Assembly (NCBI GenBank): GCA_016207885.1
Contig: JACQZE010000003.1
Span: 357,117-421,116 of the forward strand
Length of the DNA: 64,000 bases
Reading direction: 5' to 3'
Source: Nitrospirota bacterium
Lineage (GTDB): Bacteria; Nitrospirota; Thermodesulfovibrionia; UBA6902
The notes beneath the pieces were generated by a model. The model ran no database searches. It saw only the letters and a list, made by a program, of their open reading frames with translations, and was not told the DNA's origin. Shown piece by piece: positions 13,028-22,033 of the stretch. Positions within the stretch are counted from its first letter, which is position 1. Each line of letters opens with the position of its first letter. The translations under genes were made by a program, and so were the position numbers.

Positions 13028-14342
13028 CAACTATCTCCCTGCCGGACCTCATCATGCCGTGTATCCATGCGTACTCGAACTTGCCGCTTCTTCCTGAAAG
13101 CCGCAGATTTTCAAACCGTTTCAGATAGCCGTTCACTTCCTGCACCTTTGCCTCAAACCCGGTCTCAAGCACCGGATAGGCATGGCTGAGCCTTTTAACT
13201 GAAGTGGAAATAATATCGCCGGCCTTAAGAATGCCGATGTCCGCAAGGTTTGAATACGCTGTCTCAACAAGTTTCTCATCACTGCTGTGCCAGAGCAGTT
13301 CATCCGGGGCGCACGGGATCTCAACAACCAGTGAGGTCCTGCCTGCCGGAGACATCCGGATGCTTCTGTTCCTTGGTTCGTACATCCTCGTGATCGGGGT
13401 ATCGCTGTCTGGAAAATAGATAGTCCCGGCGTCTGTCAGCGACTCTTTTGCAAGAAAGAACGCGACAAGCACCACATTGCGGTAGCGCAGTTTTTTTGCG
13501 ATCTCCAGAATGCCCTCTTCAGGCTGAGGGTCCATCATCCTGAGAAAATTATAGAGCGGAAGCGTGCTGACCAGCTTGTCAACCTCAACGATCTCTTCCC
13601 CGTTGATCTCAACGCATTCAATTTTATTGTCACCGCAGATGATCCTGGTTATCTCCGACCTTCTCCTGATATTTTCTTCACCGCAGTATTCTGCCAGCTT
13701 GTCGGTAATGGCCCCGATGCCGAGGTCAGGATAGTAGAACGACCCGTCAACATGTTCTGTCTTTGCCCGCTGCCCCATGAACGCCTCGACAACAAAAGTC
13801 CTGAGGTCCAGCCCCTTCATCCTCTTGCCTGCTATCTGCGGCGACAGTTCGCCGCAGTCCCTGCCCCACAGCTTTTCAGAGTAGTTCAGGAGAAAACTGC
13901 GGGCGAGCGTCTTCCCGTAGGTATTGACCGCGAAATCCTTAAAACTGCCCTTATCTTTTTCAGGCGCAATGCGTGAAGCAAGTATCTCAACGGCGACTTT
14001 AAAAAAGGTAAAAGGGCCTAAGTTCTTAAACATGTTAAGAGGCGCAAGAGGAAAGAAGACGAGCTTCCCATTGTGATAGATATAACTGGGAACCTTTATC
14101 TTCCTGAACCCGTCTCCAAGCAGTTGCCTGAACTCTTCAGTGATCTCATCGTCTTTGTCATGAAAACGGTGCGCGCCCGAATCAAAACGGAAATCTCCCT
14201 CCGTGAATGTGACACAGTTCCCGCCTATTCGGCCGCCGGCCTCATGAATTGTGAACGGGACTTTCTTCTTCTTTGAATAATAACCGACAGCGAGGCCTGC
14301 CGCGCCGCCGCCGAGAATGGTTATCCTGGGATGTGGTGTCAT
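13008..14342 (-). CDS. FAD-dependent amine-oxidase/protoporphyrinogen-oxidase-like protein
   Basis: 444 aa. Seen: N-terminal dinucleotide-binding ITILGGGAAGLAVGYY, then E..GRIGGNC and FDSGAHRF, the hallmarks of the NAD(P)/FAD-binding fold in protoporphyrinogen oxidase-like and UDP-galactopyranose-mutase-like enzymes. LWGRDCGELSPQIAGKR fits the middle of such proteins found in glycan clusters. The true substrate is not evident. First gene of the three-gene minus-strand unit with the membrane protein and glycosyltransferase. Starts ATG at 14342. Confidence 0.7.
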   Translation of the reverse strand: MTPHPRITILGGGAAGLAVGYYSKKKKVPFTIHEAGGRIGGNCVTFTEGDFRFDSGAHRFHDKDDEITEEFRQLLGDGFRKIKVPSYIYHNGKLVFFPLAPLNMFKNLGPFTFFKVAVEILASRIAPEKDKGSFKDFAVNTYGKTLARSFLLNYSEKLWGRDCGELSPQIAGKRMKGLDLRTFVVEAFMGQRAKTEHVDGSFYYPDLGIGAITDKLAEYCGEENIRRRSEITRIICGDNKIECVEINGEEIVEVDKLVSTLPLYNFLRMMDPQPEEGILEIAKKLRYRNVVLVAFFLAKESLTDAGTIYFPDSDTPITRMYEPRNRSIRMSPAGRTSLVVEIPCAPDELLWHSSDEKLVETAYSNLADIGILKAGDIISTSVKRLSHAYPVLETGFEAKVQEVNGYLKRFENLRLSGRSGKFEYAWIHGMMRSGREIVDEHGLA

Positions 14343-14653
14343 ATTATCATGCGCCTTAAAGTAAAAAAAGTAAGAACCGATTTTACATATAGACGTTATT
14401 ATATCTTTTTCGTAAAACCTATTCTAATTAATTTTTTGATCTCTCAATTATGAAAATGATTTATATGGTTTAACGCTCTTGAGTCACGCATAAATAATGT
14501 CCGTATTTTTGTCATTCCCGAATGCCTTAATCGGGAATCTATATTTTAAGTTTTCACCTCTGGATTTCCCGATCAAGTCGGGGAATGACAGCTCTATCAA
14601 TAAAATTTAGATAGCTTGAATACAGTCAAAAAAGTATAATAGCGAAGAGAGAT
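14343..14653. other. Intergenic region (311 bases) with dispersed repeat
   Basis: Lies between the divergent FAD-protein gene and the restriction-modification gene. AT-rich. It holds the palindromic repeat pair at 14511-14590 and presumably both promoters. No small gene or convincing -35/-10 pair was identified. Confidence 0.6.
14511..14590. repeat. Dispersed palindromic repeat pair, copy 2
   Basis: GTCATTCCCGA...TCGGGAAT at the left and TTTCCCGATCAAGTCGGGGAAT then GACA at the right form a head-to-head pair of hairpins within 80 bases. Same family as 363-392, 31958-32032 and 42694-42753. Sits at the left edge of the defence island. Confidence 0.7.
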
Positions 14654-17545
14654 ATGCCGTTATCACTGAATGAAATCAAAGACCGTGCGCTCGCTTTCTC
14701 CCGTGAGTGGGAAGGCGCGAATGCGGAGCGTGCAGAGGCGCAGACCTTCTGGAACGAGTTCTTTAACGTCTTTGGCATAAACCGCAGACGGCTGGCGAGC
14801 TTTGAGGAGCCTGTTCGCAGGGCGCGGACGCGGTTTGAACAGAGCGGCAGCAAGGGCGGGTTCATCGACCTCTTCTGGCGCGGCACTCTTATTGCCGAAC
14901 ATAAATCTCTCGGCAAGGATCTTGACTCCGCATACAAACAGGCGCTGGAATATTTTGAAGGACTTGCCGAACGCGATCTTCCGCGCTATGTCATCGTATC
15001 GGACTTTGCCCGCATTCGTCTCTACGATCTCGATTCCAAAACGCAGAATGAATTTCTGCTCAAAGAACTTTACAAGCATATAAAGCTTTTCGGTTTCATA
15101 GCAGGATATACAACTCAGCGCATAACAGCGCAAGACCCGGTCAATATCAAAGCAGCCGAACGCATGGGCAAACTGCATGACCGCCTGCGCGCCTCAGGTT
15201 ATGAAGGCCATACACTTGAAGTTCTTTTAGTGCGTCTGCTCTTCTGTCTCTTTGCTGAAGACACCACGCTCTTTGAGCCTCGCGGTTCTTTCCGTGATTT
15301 CCTTGAAAACTGCACCCGTGAGGATGGCTCTGATCTCGGTTCACAGTTGGCGCATCTTTTTCAGGTGCTTAATACGCTTGAAAGTAAACGGCAAAGAAAT
15401 CTCGATGAGACGCTTGCCGCTTTTCCCTATGTAAATGGACGGCTCTTTGAAGAGACATTATCGATCCCGACATGTGACCGGACGATGCGTGAGATGCTTC
15501 TTGACTGCTGCGCTCTTGATTGGGGACGCATATCTCCGGCAGTCTTCGGCGCGCTCTTTCAGTGCGTCATGGATGAAGAAGGCACAGCACGCCGCCGCAA
15601 TATCGGCGCTCACTACACCAGTGAAGAGAATATCCTTAAGCTCATCAAGCCGCTTTTCCTTGATGACCTATGGGCGGAGTTTCATTCAGCAAAGAAGAGC
15701 ACGAACAAACTTTTTGAGCTGCATAAGAAAATTGCTCACCTAAAGTTCTTTGACCCTGCCTGCGGCTGCGGCAACTTTCTTGTCATTGCATATCGGGAAT
15801 TGAGGCTGCTTGAACTTGAGATACTTCGTACTGTCCGCGCGTCAGGTCAGATGCATCTTAATATCTTTCAGCTTGTGCAGGTTGATGTTCATCAATTCTA
15901 TGGTATCGAGATAGAAGAATTTCCATCTCAGATCGCACAGGTTGCACTATGGCTCACTGACCATCAGATGAATATGCTTGTGTCCGAGGAGTTCGGACAA
16001 TACTTCCGCCGTCTTCCGCTGACACATTCTGCAAAGATACATTGCGGCAATGCACTTCAAATGAACTGGAACGATGTTGTCTCTGTTTATGATGTGGATT
16101 ATATCCTCGGCAATCCGCCGTTTGTGGGTTCAAAGTTTTTGAATGACTCTCAGCGCGCGGATATGGCGACTGTTTTCACAACTGCTGCTAACTATGGTGC
16201 GCTTGATTATGTGACGGCATGGTATATGAAGGCTGTCCGTTACGTGCAAGGTGACGAAAAGGTTTCCGCTTTCTTCGACAATATTACTGGCACGCAAAAA
16301 ATACCACGAGAACGAGTGAAGATCGCCTTTGTTTCCACCAACTCAATCACACAAGGTGAGCAGGTCGGAGCTCTCTGGTCAGATCTTCTTCGTAATGGGG
16401 TAAAGATACACTTTGCACATCGAACCTTTAGCTGGAGCAACGAAGCGCGAGGCAAAGCTGCGGTACATTGCGTTATCATCGGTTTCGCCCTGCACGATAC
16501 TGCCCGAAAGATCGTTTATGATTATGAACATATCAAGGGTGAGGCACACGCGACGGTGGCGAAAAACATTAATCCTTATCTTGTGGATGCTCACGACCTT
16601 GTGTTGCTTCGCCGCGATCAGCCACTGTGCAACGTGCCGAAAATCGGAATTGGAAACAAGCCCATCGATGGCGGCAATTACCTGTTCACCACAGAAGAAA
16701 AGGCAGAGTTTCTAAAACAGGAGCCGAAGGCAAAGCAATGGCTTCGCCGTTGGATCGGGTCTGACGAATTTATCAATGGCTATGAACGCTGGTGTTTATG
16801 GCTGGGTGATTGTCCTCCCAATGAACTACGGCAGATGCCGGAGGCGATGAAACGTGTGGAGGCAGTACGTGAATTTCGTCTGGCAAGCAAGAGCGCTCCT
16901 ACCAGAAAGATTGCTGACAAGCCTACGCGTTTTCATGTTGAGAACATACCTGACAAGCCATATCTCCTTGTCCCTAAAGTTTCATCTGAGCGTCGTAGCT
17001 ATATCCCCATTGGTTTCATGGATGCAAGAACATTATCCAGTGATCTGGTTTTCATTATTCAGCACGCAACCCTTTATCACTTCGGTGTTCTCACTTCTTC
17101 TATGCACATGTCTTGGGTTAAATATGTTTGTGGTCGATTGAAAAGTGACTATCGTTATTCAAAAGATATCGTTTACAACAACTTCCCGTGGCCTGAAATA
17201 CCGACAGCCGGTAACTCCCCCCAACCCCCTCTTAAGTTAAGAGGGGGAGCCGAAGGCGGGGGCGATATGTCCAAAATCGAACAGGCAGCGCAGTCAGTCC
17301 TCGATGCCCGTGCCGCGCATCCTGAATCATCATTAGCCGATCTCTATGATCCAGTTGCCATGCCGCCTGACCTGCGAAAAGCGCATCAGGTATTGGACAA
17401 GGCCGTAGATGCCGCTTATGGAAAAAAGAGTTTTGCATCCGATGCCGAACGGGTTGCGTTTCTGTTTGAACTATACCATAAATACACAAGCCTGCTGCCC
17501 ACTCCGGAGACGGATAAAAAACGCAGGAGAAAAAAGGTAAATTAA
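14654..17545 (+). CDS. Type IIL/IIG-like combined restriction-modification enzyme
   Basis: 963 aa, in the size range of MmeI-type single-chain enzymes. Seen: an N-terminal PD-(D/E)xK-type nuclease (D...EHK in IDLFWRGTLIAEHKS, about residues 75-90), a helical linker, an adenine-N6 methylase with motif I DPACGCGNFL (about residue 373) and motif IV NPPF, and a C-terminal target-recognition region with LYDP..MPPDLRKAH. It should methylate and cleave the same site. An in-frame palindromic element at 17213-17262 adds about 17 residues near the end. First gene of the defence island; a PIN gene follows after 16 bases. Confidence 0.88.
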   Translation: MPLSLNEIKDRALAFSREWEGANAERAEAQTFWNEFFNVFGINRRRLASFEEPVRRARTRFEQSGSKGGFIDLFWRGTLIAEHKSLGKDLDSAYKQALEYFEGLAERDLPRYVIVSDFARIRLYDLDSKTQNEFLLKELYKHIKLFGFIAGYTTQRITAQDPVNIKAAERMGKLHDRLRASGYEGHTLEVLLVRLLFCLFAEDTTLFEPRGSFRDFLENCTREDGSDLGSQLAHLFQVLNTLESKRQRNLDETLAAFPYVNGRLFEETLSIPTCDRTMREMLLDCCALDWGRISPAVFGALFQCVMDEEGTARRRNIGAHYTSEENILKLIKPLFLDDLWAEFHSAKKSTNKLFELHKKIAHLKFFDPACGCGNFLVIAYRELRLLELEILRTVRASGQMHLNIFQLVQVDVHQFYGIEIEEFPSQIAQVALWLTDHQMNMLVSEEFGQYFRRLPLTHSAKIHCGNALQMNWNDVVSVYDVDYILGNPPFVGSKFLNDSQRADMATVFTTAANYGALDYVTAWYMKAVRYVQGDEKVSAFFDNITGTQKIPRERVKIAFVSTNSITQGEQVGALWSDLLRNGVKIHFAHRTFSWSNEARGKAAVHCVIIGFALHDTARKIVYDYEHIKGEAHATVAKNINPYLVDAHDLVLLRRDQPLCNVPKIGIGNKPIDGGNYLFTTEEKAEFLKQEPKAKQWLRRWIGSDEFINGYERWCLWLGDCPPNELRQMPEAMKRVEAVREFRLASKSAPTRKIADKPTRFHVENIPDKPYLLVPKVSSERRSYIPIGFMDARTLSSDLVFIIQHATLYHFGVLTSSMHMSWVKYVCGRLKSDYRYSKDIVYNNFPWPEIPTAGNSPQPPLKLRGGAEGGGDMSKIEQAAQSVLDARAAHPESSLADLYDPVAMPPDLRKAHQVLDKAVDAAYGKKSFASDAERVAFLFELYHKYTSLLPTPETDKKRRRKKVN
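17213..17262. repeat. Palindromic repeat inserted in-frame in the restriction-modification gene
   Basis: CCCCCTCTTAA-G-TTAAGAGGGGG (17225-17247) has perfect 11-base arms and is flanked by further C-rich and G-rich tracts (CTCCCCCC, GGCGGGGG). It is translated as NSPQPPLKLRGGAEGGG. The encoded segment is low-complexity and sits between two blocks that match the family (NNFPWPE and MSKIEQAAQ), so it looks inserted. Confidence 0.8.
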
Positions 17546-17561
17546 AAGGAGGCGTTGTTAC

Positions 17562-18047
17562 ATGAAAAAACTGAAGATATATCTTGATACATCGGTCATC
17601 AATTTCCTTTTTGCCGACGATGTTCCTGAATTCAGAAAGATCACGGAGGACTTCTTTGAACACTATGTTAAGACGGCCAAATACATCGTTTATATTTCAG
17701 ATATTGTTATCGCAGAAATCGAAAAAACAAAAAGCGCAGACAAGAGGAAGCAGCTTCTTGAAGTAGTCGAGCGGTATTCTCTGAGAATACTTACTCTCGA
17801 TGAAGCTTCGGACGCCCTTGCCGCTGTTTATATCAGGGAGAAAATCATCCCGAAGAAAAAGCTGGAGGACGCTCAGCATATAGCCATTGCTGCATGCAAT
17901 CAGATAGATATTCTCTTGTCGTGGAACTTTAAACACCTTTCAAACATACAGAAGCAATTCGGTGTTAAAATAGTTAATGAGAAGGAAGGTTATTTCTATC
18001 CGTTACTTCTCACAAATCCTATGGAGGTAGTTTATGAAAACGATTGA
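17562..18047 (+). CDS. PIN-domain nuclease (VapC-like toxin)
   Basis: 161 aa. Seen: N-terminal IYLDTSVINFL with the first acidic residue, E in IVIAEIEKT, and DAQHIAIA with the third acidic site, all expected of a metal-dependent PIN ribonuclease. Strong ribosome site (AGGAGG). Overlaps the next small gene by 14 bases, the usual toxin-antitoxin arrangement though with the toxin first. Lies 16 bases after the restriction-modification gene and may share its transcript. Confidence 0.8.
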   Translation: MKKLKIYLDTSVINFLFADDVPEFRKITEDFFEHYVKTAKYIVYISDIVIAEIEKTKSADKRKQLLEVVERYSLRILTLDEASDALAAVYIREKIIPKKKLEDAQHIAIAACNQIDILLSWNFKHLSNIQKQFGVKIVNEKEGYFYPLLLTNPMEVVYEND

Positions 18048-18237
18048 GAAACCGGTTCCTGTTTCAAAGGCGCTTGCCGAGGTCTGGGAATTGAAGGAGA
18101 AAACATATGCCGATGTAAAAGATATGTGTTTTGAGGAAAAGCGGGAATACTATTCCAACGGCTTAAAAAAGGCTGTTAAGACACTAAAAGGCAAACTAAA
18201 AACAAATACTGACGGCAGTTACTCAATTGTCAGATAA
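18034..18237 (+). CDS. Small partner of the PIN toxin, probable antitoxin
   Basis: 67 aa, not assigned to a family by sequence. Mostly helical, charged (E/K rich), with a basic C-terminal half that could bind RNA or the toxin. GGAGG precedes the ATG, inside the PIN gene. The overlap with the PIN gene and its size suggest the antitoxin role; this is inference. Confidence 0.6.
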   Translation: MKTIEKPVPVSKALAEVWELKEKTYADVKDMCFEEKREYYSNGLKKAVKTLKGKLKTNTDGSYSIVR

Positions 18238-18244
18238 AACTCAT

Positions 18245-18559
18245 ATGGCGATATCAAACATGGCAACAGGTTCGGCAAAAGAAATTCTCTCGATCCTTAA
18301 AAGCCTGAAATCCGAGATCAGCGAAAGATACAGGGCTGAGGTGAAAGGTATCTTCGGCTCTTATGTCAGGGGCGATCAAAAGGCTGGAAGCGACATTGAT
18401 GTTTTGGTTGAATTCGACGAGGGGGCAAATCTTCTGGATCTGACCGGCCTTTCAATATTCCTTGAAGAAAGATTGCATTGCAGCGTCGATGTGGTTCCTG
18501 AGAGCGCTATAAGAAGCGAGCTTAAAGACAGTATTTTAAAGGAAGCCTCATACATATGA
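18245..18559 (+). CDS. MNT-type nucleotidyltransferase (MntA-like antitoxin)
   Basis: About 104 aa. Seen: minimal nucleotidyltransferase signature GSYVRGDQKAGSDIDVLVEF with GS and the paired aspartates. Family: MntA proteins inactivate HEPN RNase toxins by adding AMP to them. The start is uncertain: TTG 18227, ATG 18245 and ATG 18260 all lack a clear ribosome site. Its stop overlaps the ATG of a truncated HEPN frame (ATGA at 18556), so the antitoxin is intact while the toxin is not. Confidence 0.8.
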   Translation: MAISNMATGSAKEILSILKSLKSEISERYRAEVKGIFGSYVRGDQKAGSDIDVLVEFDEGANLLDLTGLSIFLEERLHCSVDVVPESAIRSELKDSILKEASYI

Positions 18560-18630
18560 GAGATTACGACCTTTATCTGAAGGATATCATAAATGCGTCA
18601 GAGATCCGAAAGATATTAAACGCGGGTTGA
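18556..18630 (+). pseudogene. Truncated HEPN toxin remnant
   Basis: A 24-codon frame, MRDYDLYLKDIINASEIRK followed by ILNAG and a stop, matches the first residues of DUF86/HEPN RNase partners of MNT proteins (usual length about 110). The catalytic RxxxxH part is missing. The frame ends inside the 3' end of the convergent QueG-like gene, so a deletion or junction removed the rest. Confidence 0.7.
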
Positions 18631-19299
18631 TGTTTTCGTTGACAAGGGAGGCTGGCATACCTTGACGCAGAGCCCGCATATATACTGCCCGATATTATGG
18701 TCCTTTGCAAAGTACTTAAGCTTCTCAAGGCAGGCGATCCTGTCCCAATATTTATAAGACTCGTCTATCGCGGATACAGGGCAGGCAGATATGCACTTCC
18801 TGCATTCCCCGCATCCATTCTCAACAGGTTTATCTGTCTCTAAAGGCATGTCAGTAAGGATGGTCGCTATCCTTATCCTGGCGCCGTATTCAGGATGCAC
18901 CAGCAGGTTGCTCCTGCCTATCCATCCTATCCCGGCTCTCAGCGCGATCATCTTATGCGAGAGATGCGCTGTCTGCGCCTTCCAGTCAACGATATGGCTT
19001 GCGGGTATCGGCATGGCGTTATAGCCTTTGTCCTGAATGGCGAAAGTTATTTTCAGGGCTGCCTGGTCAAGCATATCGTTCAGCATCTTATAGTGATGAA
19101 GGTAGTGGCGGGTCGGCCAGTTAATGATCCCCTTCAGTATAGGGTCAGATACCCTTACCGCTATGGATATGCCGTACCTGAGCCCTTCTGTCTGCTCCAG
19201 CGGAATGGCCTCAAAGTGCTGCCTCAATTCATCTATATCACCTACTCCAAAAGCAGACGCTCCTGAAGCAAATGCTATCTCTTTTAAACGGTTATACAT
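18616..19299 (-). CDS. QueG-like 4Fe-4S double-cluster protein
   Basis: 227 aa. Seen: two ferredoxin-type clusters, CGECRKCISACP and CGLCVKVCQ, after an N-terminal cobalamin/flavin-like region containing RAGIGWIGRSNLL, as in epoxyqueuosine reductase relatives. It is shorter than QueG (about 350 aa) and lacks the HEAT-repeat tail, so it belongs to the short QueG-like group of unknown substrate. The last residues (STKTSTRV) lie at the junction with the HEPN remnant and may not be native. In line with tlpA, ispF and ispD on the minus strand. Confidence 0.72.
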   Translation of the reverse strand: MYNRLKEIAFASGASAFGVGDIDELRQHFEAIPLEQTEGLRYGISIAVRVSDPILKGIINWPTRHYLHHYKMLNDMLDQAALKITFAIQDKGYNAMPIPASHIVDWKAQTAHLSHKMIALRAGIGWIGRSNLLVHPEYGARIRIATILTDMPLETDKPVENGCGECRKCISACPVSAIDESYKYWDRIACLEKLKYFAKDHNIGQYICGLCVKVCQPPLSTKTSTRV

Positions 19300-19303
19300 C
19301 AGT

Positions 19304-19819
19304 CTACAGCCACTTTTCTATAGCGGCTAATGTCTCTTTATTGCCCCATTCCTGAGGGCCGACAAACCGCTCTCTGAGAATTCCTTCTTTGTCTATGAGA
19401 AAGGTCTCCGGAACGCCGGTGATGCCGTACAGCTTTGCCATGGAATTGGACGGATCTATCAGTGTAGTAAAGGTTACCTTGTTTCTTGAATAATAAGATT
19501 CCAGATTGGCCGGGTCATCCCTGAAAAGCACCCCGAACATCTGTATGGGCCTGCCATTCATGATCTCTGAAAGCATCGCCTTATGTGTCATCTCAGCCTT
19601 GCATGTTACGCACCACGTCGCCCAGAAATTAATAAGCACCGCCCTGCCTTTGAGGTCCGAAAGCCTCCACATCCTTCCGGATGAATCCATAAGCTCGAAC
19701 TGCGGGGCAGGCTTGCCGACAGCCACGATCGAATCGAACTTCTTATTCTCCGGGCTCATGAAGAGCGCGGCAGCCGCGATTATCAATACAGCCGCTAAAA
19801 TCAATCCTTTATATTTCAT
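19304..19819 (-). CDS. TlpA/ResA-type thiol-disulfide oxidoreductase
   Basis: 171 aa. Seen: one N-terminal membrane anchor, then a thioredoxin fold with WCVTC (CxxC) in FWATWCVTCKAEM and the cis-proline region TGVPETFLID. Faces the periplasm. Family role: reduction of cysteines in apocytochromes or other exported proteins, consistent with the c-type cytochromes in this window. Four bases downstream lies the QueG-like gene. Confidence 0.88.
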   Translation of the reverse strand: MKYKGLILAAVLIIAAAALFMSPENKKFDSIVAVGKPAPQFELMDSSGRMWRLSDLKGRAVLINFWATWCVTCKAEMTHKAMLSEIMNGRPIQMFGVLFRDDPANLESYYSRNKVTFTTLIDPSNSMAKLYGITGVPETFLIDKEGILRERFVGPQEWGNKETLAAIEKWL

Positions 19820-19836
19820 ATATCCTCCTGTGTTTT

Positions 19837-20319
19837 TTAAAATTGATACCGAACCTGCTTAAGCAGGCAGGCCGCCTGCGCAACAACCCCTTCGCCTTTT
19901 CCGATAAAACCCATGCCTTCATTTGTCTTTGCCTTGATATTGATCGCTCCCGCTGAAATGCCTGCGCCGGAGATATTATTCTTCATGGCATCAATGAACG
20001 GTCCTATCTTCGGCTCCTGTATTATAACCGTAGAATCTATCCATGCCACCTCAAACCCGCCGTGCCTGACCATCTTAACGGCCTCTGAGAGCAGGTCAAT
20101 GCTTGAGGCGCCCTTCCATTTATCATCTGTATCAGGAAAATGCCTGCCTATATCACCCATGCCTAAAGCTCCTATGAGAGCATCTATTATCGCATGGCAC
20201 AGCACGTCAGCGTCCGAGTGTCCCTGAAGCCCTTTTTCAAAAGGTATCTCAACGCCTCCTATGATAAGCCGCCTTCCCTCAACAAGCCTGTGCGAATCAT
20301 AACCTATTCCGATACGCAT
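19837..20319 (-). CDS. ispF: 2-C-methyl-D-erythritol 2,4-cyclodiphosphate synthase
   Basis: 160 aa, full length. MEP isoprenoid pathway. Seen: [31 protein letters not shown] (zinc ligands Asp/His), D.KWKGASS and the C-terminal [19 protein letters not shown] overlaps the end of ispD by 16 bases. Confidence 0.97.
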   Translation of the reverse strand: MRIGIGYDSHRLVEGRRLIIGGVEIPFEKGLQGHSDADVLCHAIIDALIGALGMGDIGRHFPDTDDKWKGASSIDLLSEAVKMVRHGGFEVAWIDSTVIIQEPKIGPFIDAMKNNISGAGISAGAINIKAKTNEGMGFIGKGEGVVAQAACLLKQVRYQF

Positions 20320-21011
20320 AAATGACTCCGCCTTTCTATCAGCATCTTCGCAAGCTCAAGGTCTTCCTGTGTTGTTATCTTTATATTAAATGGATCGCCC
20401 GGAATTATCTTCACCCTGCCGCCGGCCCTCTCAACAAGCGATGCATCATCTGTTCCGTAAAACCCGTCTGCATATGCCATCTTATAAGCCCTTTTGATCA
20501 CGCCGGATGTAAAGGCCTGAGGGGTCTGTATGGAGCGGAACTTCTCACGGTCAACCGTGGAGACCACCATGCCGTTGCCGTCAACCTGTTTAAGGGTCTC
20601 TTTTACCGGAAGTCCGGGTATCACCCCGTCAACACCTTCAAGGTTTCTTAGAAGGCCTGCTATAAGCTTCTCTGAAATTATCGGCCTTGCGCCGTCATGG
20701 ATCAGGACTATACACTCGCCTTCAATAAGTTTGACGGCATTGTTGATCGAGTCCTGCCTCTCCGCGCCTCCCGCAACTATCTGCCTCACCTTGTCTATCC
20801 TGTATTGCGCAAAGAGCTTGCGCCCTGTTTCAATATCATCAGCCCTGAGCACAGGTATTATATCTGATATGGATGCAACTTCACTAAGCCTGCCCAGCGT
20901 ATGCACCAGAAGCGGCATGCCTTTAAGCCCGACAAAAGTCTTCCTGACCGACCCGCCGAACCTCCTGCCTATACCGGCGGCCGGAACAATTGCCACGACC
21001 TTCTGCTTCAT
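20304..21011 (-). CDS. ispD: 2-C-methyl-D-erythritol 4-phosphate cytidylyltransferase
   Basis: 235 aa, full length. Transfers CMP to MEP. Seen: [14 protein letters not shown] nucleotide-binding loop, the lysine in [14 protein letters not shown], and TDDASLVE. Its ATG overlaps the stop of the PIN-TRAM gene (TGATG). The ispD-ispF gene order is common in bacteria. Confidence 0.97.
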   Translation of the reverse strand: MKQKVVAIVPAAGIGRRFGGSVRKTFVGLKGMPLLVHTLGRLSEVASISDIIPVLRADDIETGRKLFAQYRIDKVRQIVAGGAERQDSINNAVKLIEGECIVLIHDGARPIISEKLIAGLLRNLEGVDGVIPGLPVKETLKQVDGNGMVVSTVDREKFRSIQTPQAFTSGVIKRAYKMAYADGFYGTDDASLVERAGGRVKIIPGDPFNIKITTQEDLELAKMLIERRSHLCVSE

Positions 21012-22015
21012 CAGGAACGCGCCGCCTTAAGCTCTTCCCTGTCCATCTCCTCTTTGAGCCTTGCAAAGATCATCCTGCCTGTTGTTGTCTGCAGGACACT
21101 TGTCACAACGACATTGGCCTTGTTATTTATGATCTTTCTGGCGTTATCAACTACAACCATTGTGCCGTCATCCAGATAACCCACGCCCTGGTTATGCTCT
21201 TTGCCCTCTTTCACGATAAATATATTCATGTTCTCTCCGGGCAGGACAACCGGCCTGAGGGCGCTTGCGAGTTCGTTGAGGTTCAAAGCGCTGACCCCCT
21301 GAAGCTGCGCTATCTTGCAGAGGTTTATGTCATTGGTTATTATCTTTGCGTCAAGCTGCCGCGCAAGGGCCACAAGCTTGGAGTCCACTTCTTTAATTTC
21401 AGGAAAGTCCTCGCTGACTATCTTCACCGTGACATTGCCCATCTTCTGTATCCTGTCCACAACTTCAAGCCCCCTCCTGCCGCGCGCCTTTCTCAAGGCA
21501 TCCGATGAGTCCGCAATGTTCTGAAGCTCGCGCAGCACGAATTGAGGGAGTATGAATATGCCCTCTGCAAAGCCTGCCTCGCATACATCTGCCAGCCTGC
21601 CGTCGATTATAACGCTGGTATCAATGATCTTGGGGCTCTCTCCGACAACCCTTCCCCTGAAAACATTAACTATATCTGACAGGGTAAAGCCCTTCCCCTT
21701 TCTAAGGCCGAAAAAGAGGCCGCTGTAGCCGAACAGGGCGTTTAAAGATAATAAGATATAAACGCCTTCTGTTTCGCCTAATACCGCCTTGACTGGAAAA
21801 TATAATAGCTTTGCAAACAAGAGGCCTGCGGAAAGCCCGATGACACCTCCTATCAGCATGCCGATGCCGAGCTTTGCATTGACATAGTCAAGGGCAAGCG
21901 CCAAAAGGCCGATGCCGGCGCCCCAGTATATTCCTTCGACGGAGAACCCTTCCTTGAGCCCGAAGGCATAACCGCCTGCGACAAATACGAGAAAGTAAAT
22001 AATCCGATAGATCAT
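21011..22015 (-). CDS. PIN-TRAM domain membrane protein (YacL-like)
   Basis: 334 aa. Seen: four membrane helices (residues about 1-115), a PIN nuclease domain starting KIIDTSVIIDGRLADV with conserved acidic residues (NDINLCKIA later), and a C-terminal TRAM RNA-binding segment (GYLDDGTMVVVDNA). Family found near isp genes in many bacteria; function is unsettled, probably RNA processing at the membrane. Overlaps ispD by one base. Confidence 0.9.
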   Translation of the reverse strand: MIYRIIYFLVFVAGGYAFGLKEGFSVEGIYWGAGIGLLALALDYVNAKLGIGMLIGGVIGLSAGLLFAKLLYFPVKAVLGETEGVYILLSLNALFGYSGLFFGLRKGKGFTLSDIVNVFRGRVVGESPKIIDTSVIIDGRLADVCEAGFAEGIFILPQFVLRELQNIADSSDALRKARGRRGLEVVDRIQKMGNVTVKIVSEDFPEIKEVDSKLVALARQLDAKIITNDINLCKIAQLQGVSALNLNELASALRPVVLPGENMNIFIVKEGKEHNQGVGYLDDGTMVVVDNARKIINNKANVVVTSVLQTTTGRMIFARLKEEMDREELKAARS

Positions 22016-22033
22016 AATGAGTTCACCCCCGTT

